Positions 51,884 to 56,719 of a DNA stretch of 56,719 nucleotides are shown here, one piece after another (the first letter of the stretch is position 1; each line of letters opens with the position of its first letter). Position numbers and translations under genes: made by a program. Source of the DNA: Bacteroidales bacterium (GTDB taxonomy: Bacteria; Bacteroidota; Bacteroidia; Bacteroidales; P3). A model generated the notes under the pieces. It saw only the letters and a program-made list of their open reading frames with translations. It was not told the origin of the DNA and did not search any database. Where the stretch lies: positions 1-56,719 of the forward strand of contig JAILAT010000052.1 of assembly GCA_024681475.1 (NCBI GenBank). Direction: 5' to 3'.

Positions 51884-53326
51884 ATGGGTATGAAACGATA
51901 TATATTGTTGGCTTTCTTGCTGTTGACAGCAGCGTCGCAAGCGCAGAACTGGACCGCATTCAACACCGGCAACTCCGAGCTGGGCAACACCGTGATGGCA
52001 ATGGCCAGCGACAAGAAGAACCAGAAATGGTTCGGCACCGACCTCGGTCTGGCACGCCTCACCGGCAAATCGTGGACCGACTTCTCGATGTTCAACGAGA
52101 AACTCAAAGACCAGTATGTCAACTGCTTGACCGTCGATGGCAACAACGTCATCTGGATCGGCACCGACGACTACGGTGTCATCGAGTTCGACGGCTCGCG
52201 CTGGACCGAATACAAGAGCGAGATGAAGCGACTCCAGATGAAGTTCATCTCCGCCATCGCCATCGACCGCAACGAGGTGAAATGGATCGGCGTCACCCTC
52301 GGCGGCCTGGTGCGCTACGACGGCAACGAATGGGAAAAATACACGGCGCAGTCCTCGGGGCTGCTCAGCGACTTCATACTCTGCGTGGCCATCGACCGCC
52401 GCAACCGCAAATGGATAGGCACCAACGACGGCCTCTCGGTCTTCGACGACAACCGCTGGACCTCCTACACCACCCAGAACTCGCAGCTGCCCGACAAGAT
52501 TGTGCCGGCCATACTGATAGACAAGAACGATGTGAAATGGATAGCCACCCTCGGCGGCCTGGCACGTCTCGAAGGCACCACATGGAAGATATACAACACC
52601 TCCAACAGTCCCCTGCCTTGCAACTCCATCAACGACTTGGCCTTCGACCCCTCGGGAGCCATCTGGATGGTCACCGACAAGGGCGTGGCGCTCTTCGACG
52701 GCAAGAGCTCCTGGCAGGTCTACACCCCCAAGAACGCCAAGATCCCTAACGACGTCATCCGTCGCGTGATTGTCGACGGCCAGGGCAACAAGTGGTTTGG
52801 CAGCGCCCTGCAGGGTGCTGTGCGTTTCAGTGCCCATCCCGTCAAAGGCTGTGTGCGCGACGAGAAGGGCAACCCTGTGGCCGGCGTCACCCTCACGGCA
52901 GGCTCCGCCACCGCCACCACCGATGCCAGTGGCGAATACTGCCTCGAGATGCCCATCAATGGCAGCGCCACGCTGGTGCCCGATTTCGAAGGCCGCACCT
53001 TCGAGCCCGCCAGCCGCAAGCTGACCACCGTCACTGGCGCCCTCTTCGCCCAGGACTTCGTCTGCTCGTCAGCCATGGTGGCACAAGGCAACTCTGGCGA
53101 GAACATCATCATCAACCCCTATCTCGAGCAAGGCTACATCACCATCACCATGGAGAGCCCCATGGCCGAGGTGGAGTTCGTCAACGCCAAGGGCGAGAGC
53201 ATCCGCACCATACCGCAGTACAAGAACGAGGCCCGCATCACCATCTCGCGGATGCCCAAGGCCAACTACACTCTCTACATCCGCACCGCCAAAGGCGAAA
53301 AGTCAGTGCAATTCAACCTGAAGTGA
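51884..53326 (+). CDS. T9SS type A cargo protein with regulator-type beta-propeller
   Basis: The 480-residue secreted protein has a signal peptide (LLTAASQAQ), then about seven propeller blades of roughly 43 residues, each with a KWIGTxxGLxxFDG-type motif, like the sensor propellers of hybrid two-component systems. A carboxypeptidase-regulatory-like domain follows (GCVRDEKGNPVAGVTLTAG), then a C-terminal sorting-like region (IIINPYLEQGYITITM, YIRTAKGEKSVQFNLK). No kinase domain is present. An ATG at 51890 is an alternative start. It is probably co-transcribed with the upstream conserved protein. Confidence 0.85.
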   Translation: MGMKRYILLAFLLLTAASQAQNWTAFNTGNSELGNTVMAMASDKKNQKWFGTDLGLARLTGKSWTDFSMFNEKLKDQYVNCLTVDGNNVIWIGTDDYGVIEFDGSRWTEYKSEMKRLQMKFISAIAIDRNEVKWIGVTLGGLVRYDGNEWEKYTAQSSGLLSDFILCVAIDRRNRKWIGTNDGLSVFDDNRWTSYTTQNSQLPDKIVPAILIDKNDVKWIATLGGLARLEGTTWKIYNTSNSPLPCNSINDLAFDPSGAIWMVTDKGVALFDGKSSWQVYTPKNAKIPNDVIRRVIVDGQGNKWFGSALQGAVRFSAHPVKGCVRDEKGNPVAGVTLTAGSATATTDASGEYCLEMPINGSATLVPDFEGRTFEPASRKLTTVTGALFAQDFVCSSAMVAQGNSGENIIINPYLEQGYITITMESPMAEVEFVNAKGESIRTIPQYKNEARITISRMPKANYTLYIRTAKGEKSVQFNLK

Positions 53327-53328
53327 GC

Positions 53329-53358
53329 GGTGACCGGCGATGAGTGAACGGTGACCAG
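53329..53358 (+). repeat. GTGACC-type short repeat directly after the stop codon
   Basis: GGTGACCGGCGATGAGTGAA then CGGTGACCAG. Related copies follow the stop codons of porX (28281-28305) and its relic (37056-37081). The rest of the gap to 53523 has small inverted repeats such as CCGCCGAAGGCGG (53444-53456) and no gene. Confidence 0.55.
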
Positions 53359-53523
53359 AAAAGACTGCGTCAGCTCGCGCCGAACGCCAGGCCAGGCCGA
53401 GCAGGAAAAAGCAATCCTATCCGCTGACGCGGCAAGGAGAATCCCGCCGAAGGCGGAAATAATCTATAAGATTTACCAGATCTCGTGAGCCCGCAGGGCG
53501 AGCAGGAGAACACGACAGTGAGC

Positions 53524-55020
53524 TTATCGCCGCAGGCGGGCAAGCACTTTGGCGGTGAGTTCGCGCTCGCTGAGAAGGAAGTATGCTACATAGACCAGCA
53601 GCAGCACCGTGTTGAACACCAGCCGCAGCGTCATGTTCGAGGGCTGCACATAGTGCATCACGGCAAACAACACCATGGCTACGGCAAACGATGCCGTGAT
53701 GCTCTTCATAGGGTAGGGGATGGGATACTTTTTCTGTCCGATGAGATATGACATCACCATGCAGACGGCATAGCCAAAGAAACCGCCCCATGCGCAGGCC
53801 ATGTAGCCGATGCGTGGCACGAAGATGATGTTGATGGCCACCAGCACCGCGCAGCCGCAGGCCGACATCACGGCACCCCACCAGGTCTTGCCTATCAGCT
53901 TGTACCAGAACGAGAGGTTGAAGTAGATGCCCATGAAAATCTCGGCCATCATCACAATGGGGACCGCCGGCAGCGCCTCCCAGTAGTCGGGGCTGACAAA
54001 ATGCTTCAACACATCCATGTAGCACATCACCGCCAGGAATGCCAGCAGGGTGAACATGATAAAGTATTTTGTGGCCTGTGCCTGTGTCTGCTTGCTCGAC
54101 TTGTCGCGTTGTCCGCCGAAGACAAAGGGCTCGTATGCATAGCGGAACGCCTGCGTGATGAGTGCCATAATCATAGCTATCTTCACACAGGCACCATAGA
54201 TGCCCAGCTTCACGCGTCCGTCGTCGCCGGGAATCAGTTTTGGCAGCATGATTTTGTCGGCCACCTGGTTGAAGACACCCACGATGCCAAAGATGAGCAG
54301 CGGCCAGGCGTAAGCCAGCATCTTCTTGAGCAGCTGCCAGTCGAAAGACAAAAGACGGTAGTCTTTGAGCTCCTTGGCGAAGCCGAAGGTGACTACGGCG
54401 GTGCAGAAGAGGTTGATATAGAAGATGTAAGCAACGCAATCTTCGACATGGTACCAGCTCATCCACGGCAGGTGGCTCCAATGGGGGGCCACGAGGAAAA
54501 AGATGAGGTTGAGTGCCATGCTCAGCGTGATGAATGTCATCTTCAGTCCGAAAAACTTCCAAGCCTTGCCGAACTGGCGAATTCTGGCGAAGAGGATGGA
54601 CTGGAATGCGTCGATGGCCACGATGCAGGCCATGGTGCGCAGATATTCGTGATGGTCGGGATAGCCCATCTTCATCGCTATCGGACCGATGAAGATGAAG
54701 ACGAGGACCACGAACAAGGCCGACACGCAGCCCACAGCCGTCAGCGTGGTGCTGAACAACCGTCGCTCGTCGGTGCCTTTCTCCGACTGCCGGTTGGCAA
54801 AATAGAAGTAGGTCGTCTCCATGCCGAAGGTGAGCAGCACCAGCAGCAGGGCCGTGTAGGCGTAGACATTGGTGACTACGCCATAACCGCCTGTGGCAGC
54901 GGCGATAGTGTAGGTGTAGAGCGGCGTGAGGAGATAGTTGAGGAAGCGCCCGATGATAGAGCTGAGGCCGTAAATCACCGAGTCGGAGAATAGTTTCTTC
55001 AAAGATGTACTGTTTGCCAT
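53524..55020 (-). CDS. Polysaccharide/oligosaccharide flippase (Wzx/MATE-like membrane protein)
   Basis: The 498-residue protein has about 14 predicted transmembrane segments and an N-terminus (LFSDSVIYGLSSIIGRFLNYLLTPLYTY) typical of the polysaccharide transporter family in the MOP superfamily. It probably flips lipid-linked oligosaccharides across the inner membrane. No glycosyltransferase genes are adjacent, so the substrate cannot be told. The start at 55020 (MANSTSLKK) follows an A/T-rich leader; an in-frame ATG at 55050 is less likely. Confidence 0.88.
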   Translation of the reverse strand: MANSTSLKKLFSDSVIYGLSSIIGRFLNYLLTPLYTYTIAAATGGYGVVTNVYAYTALLLVLLTFGMETTYFYFANRQSEKGTDERRLFSTTLTAVGCVSALFVVLVFIFIGPIAMKMGYPDHHEYLRTMACIVAIDAFQSILFARIRQFGKAWKFFGLKMTFITLSMALNLIFFLVAPHWSHLPWMSWYHVEDCVAYIFYINLFCTAVVTFGFAKELKDYRLLSFDWQLLKKMLAYAWPLLIFGIVGVFNQVADKIMLPKLIPGDDGRVKLGIYGACVKIAMIMALITQAFRYAYEPFVFGGQRDKSSKQTQAQATKYFIMFTLLAFLAVMCYMDVLKHFVSPDYWEALPAVPIVMMAEIFMGIYFNLSFWYKLIGKTWWGAVMSACGCAVLVAINIIFVPRIGYMACAWGGFFGYAVCMVMSYLIGQKKYPIPYPMKSITASFAVAMVLFAVMHYVQPSNMTLRLVFNTVLLLVYVAYFLLSERELTAKVLARLRR

Positions 55021-55359
55021 ATTTATATATGTTTGATTATCATGATGCAATGTTGCCTCTGAAAGTGCATCTAATTAAATATAACACAAAAAATAAACTT
55101 TTAGTATGCACATCCTAAATAATATTATCCAGAAGACATGCTGATGCCTCAGACATCCGTCATAGGGATAGCAATTACCGATTGTCCGAACTTCCAGAAA
55201 CTAGAGGACTGTAGTTCTCCCTTTGTTCATACCACATTAGAGAACATCAATGGGGCAAGAATCAATAATAAAATCTTTTATTTGCATTGTGGAATAATAT
55301 GATTGTTGTATGATTATTCTGTATGAGAAACGCCAATCCAACGAATTGTTTTGCTCTAT
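55021..55359. other. AT-rich intergenic region
   Basis: 339 bases between the flippase start and the SirTM stop, clearly more AT-rich than the flanking genes. It contains TTTTATTTGC on the plus strand (near 55280), resembling a -7 element with no gene behind it. No convincing coding frame or terminator was seen. Confidence 0.5.
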
Positions 55360-56196
55360 TTATGTCAGTTTAAGAATCGTCGCAATGCTTTCTGTAAATA
55401 CAGTAAATCTGGGCAAATCCTCGATGTAGGACTCGGGGTTGTCGCGGTTGAAACGGACCAAGGTAGTGTGGGGAAAGCGTTGCGCCATCTGTTCGAAGGG
55501 AAGGCGAATGATGCCGGGGGTGTTGTAGCCTATGCCGAATTCGAGTAATAGCAGGTTACCCTGTGAGGCCTGTTGCACGAAATCGGTGTAGCGACGCGCC
55601 TGTTGGAGCCAGCGGAAGTCTTCGACGAAAGTCTCGTCGATGCGCAAATTCATCGCAGCTGGGCTACCGTCGGGCATGGTGGGAATCATCTCCGTGGGTA
55701 TGCGGCAGTCCTCGATGAGAGGCAGCACATTCATTACCCACTCATGGTTATCTATCAAAGTCTTCGGTGTCCCGGAAGCTGGCTGAAACCATCTGTAGTC
55801 GCCCTGAGTGGAAAAGATTCTCTCTTCAGGAAAGCCTGCCAACTCGAATTGTCCGTCGACATTGGTCGTCACCACAAAAGCCTCAGGGAAAAGCATGAGG
55901 AGCATCTTGTAAAGTTCGGTGGCACCTGTGCGGTAGCGGCTGAACCAGATATGCTTGGCCCAATATGCCCAGTATTCCTCCTTGGTTTCGAAAGGGTGGA
56001 ACGACGAGGTGTAGAGGTCGGTGAAGCCGTAGCGTTCAATCCACGGGGCAAACTCGTGTCGGAACTCCTCGCCGGCATAGTCAATACCGGCGGCGGTTGA
56101 AAGACCACTGCCTGCACCAATGATGATATGGTCGGCCTCGGAAATGGCCTGACGAAGGAAGTCAATCCTTTCCGAGAAGTTGGCGGTAGATGGCAT
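55360..56196 (-). CDS. sirTM: Class M sirtuin (SirTM), predicted protein ADP-ribosyltransferase
   Basis: A 278-residue SIR2-fold protein with the NAD-binding motif GAGSGLSTAAGIDY at residues 27-40. Two features mark it as class M rather than a deacetylase: the usual TQNID segment is TTNVDGQF (Asn112), and the catalytic His of the HG motif is Gln131 (STQGDYRWF). The usual zinc cysteines are absent. SirTM enzymes ADP-ribosylate a partner, in known cases the lipoylated GcvH-L, and are reversed by a linked macrodomain. The start at 56196 overlaps the macrodomain gene by 35 bases, so the two are translationally coupled. No GcvH-L or lipoate ligase gene is visible. Confidence 0.85.
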   Translation of the reverse strand: MPSTANFSERIDFLRQAISEADHIIIGAGSGLSTAAGIDYAGEEFRHEFAPWIERYGFTDLYTSSFHPFETKEEYWAYWAKHIWFSRYRTGATELYKMLLMLFPEAFVVTTNVDGQFELAGFPEERIFSTQGDYRWFQPASGTPKTLIDNHEWVMNVLPLIEDCRIPTEMIPTMPDGSPAAMNLRIDETFVEDFRWLQQARRYTDFVQQASQGNLLLLEFGIGYNTPGIIRLPFEQMAQRFPHTTLVRFNRDNPESYIEDLPRFTVFTESIATILKLT

Positions 56197-56719
56197 AGTC
56201 AATATCTTTGAAAACGTTGAATACTACAGTAAATGCGTTATTGTGTGAATGCGTCAATGCGTAAGAGGTGGTGTATTCCTTAACCACGTCGACGGCAATC
56301 TCGGCGGCGCGGCGATTGGGAAAGCGGAACTCTCCCGTCGAGATGCAGCAGAAGGCAATGCTGCGGCAACCGTTCTCAATGGCCAGCCCGATGCTGTTGC
56401 GGTAGCACTGCGCCAGCTGCAATTCCTGCTCTATGGTGGGAATGCCGGTGGGCACGATAGGCCCAACGGTGTGTATCACATACTTGGCGGGCAGGTTGTA
56501 GCCCTGTGTGATGATGGCCCCGCCGGTGGCAATCTCGCCGCCACGCAGTACGTCGTTGCACTCCTGCCTCAGTTGCAGCCCCGCCGCCGAGTGGATGGCG
56601 TTGTCGATGCAGGCATGTAGTGGATGCCAGCACCCCAGCCCCTGGCTGTTGGCAGCGTTGACGATGGCATCCACCTTCAGCCGCGTGATGTCGCCCTGCC
56701 AAAGCGACAATCCACTCTC
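56162..56719 (-). CDS. Zinc-type macrodomain protein (ADP-ribosyl hydrolase), 5' end cut off
   Basis: The frame runs open from the stop at 56162 to the right edge, so the N-terminus is missing. LWQGDITRLKVDAIVNAANS is the macrodomain start, and the following GCWHPLHACIDNAIH carries the Cys-x3-4-His-x-Cys zinc pattern of Zn-macrodomains, which remove ADP-ribose from proteins. GGAIITQGYNLPAKYVIHTV and CISTGEFRFP complete the ADP-ribose-binding loops. The visible part is 186 residues; full-length members have an N-terminal extension. The expected substrate is whatever the neighbouring SirTM modifies. Confidence 0.9.
   Translation of the reverse strand, partial: ESGLSLWQGDITRLKVDAIVNAANSQGLGCWHPLHACIDNAIHSAAGLQLRQECNDVLRGGEIATGGAIITQGYNLPAKYVIHTVGPIVPTGIPTIEQELQLAQCYRNSIGLAIENGCRSIAFCCISTGEFRFPNRRAAEIAVDVVKEYTTSYALTHSHNNAFTVVFNVFKDIDYAIYRQLLGKD

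Overview
The window is chromosomal DNA of a Bacteroidota member, most likely a Bacteroidales species with a type IX secretion system (T9SS). The evidence is a PorX response regulator, five secreted proteins ending in T9SS type A or type B sorting domains, a PorE-like envelope protein, a UpxY-type NusG paralogue, and many promoters of the Bacteroidota form TTTG-N19/20-TAnnTTTGC. There are no rRNA genes, insertion sequences, integrases, CRISPR arrays or phage genes. Three tRNA genes (Pro-GGG, Gln-UUG, Leu-UAG) are present.

Layout. 0-9 kb: a DUF1016 (YhcG-type) nuclease gene cut by the left edge, a GH29 fucosidase lipoprotein, an orphan UpxY/NusG-like antiterminator, a Dcp peptidase with a DUF5106-thioredoxin protein, and small secreted or membrane proteins next to a degenerate receiver-domain protein. 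9-27 kb: mostly housekeeping genes (L31 type B, Lon, HerA-like ATPase, acyl-CoA ligase, Mfd), with a PorE-like protein, a type B T9SS cargo, two tRNAs, and an AraC regulator divergent from a bacterioferritin-like/glutathione peroxidase operon. 26.7-45.7 kb: porX, a type A cargo, a small lipoprotein, two unusual peptidase genes that share DUF6624, a broken second copy of the porX 3' end, two large IgGFc-binding-like type B cargo proteins, and Tex. 45.7-55 kb: NadD, a protein with a histone H1-like tail, ParE, tRNA-Leu, a conserved secreted protein in an operon with a propeller-type T9SS cargo, and a polysaccharide flippase. 55-56.7 kb: a class M sirtuin (SirTM) overlapping a zinc-type macrodomain gene that runs off the right edge.

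Three points stand out. (1) Two T9SS cargo genes near porX, a third further on, and the DUF5106-thioredoxin operon carry a shared element, CAAC-N16/17-GCG(A/T)CT, lying downstream of an AT-rich quasi-palindrome. It looks like an extracytoplasmic-function (ECF) sigma promoter, which would suit a PorX-SigP-like circuit. (2) The 8.4 kb between porX and the next cargo gene is bracketed by direct repeats of the porX 3' end and its downstream spacer. The second copy is a truncated, frameshifted relic that differs mainly at synonymous sites, as expected if the segment came in by recombination from a related lineage. (3) The SirTM/zinc-macrodomain pair suggests reversible protein ADP-ribosylation.

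All calls come from reading the sequence; no database search was run.
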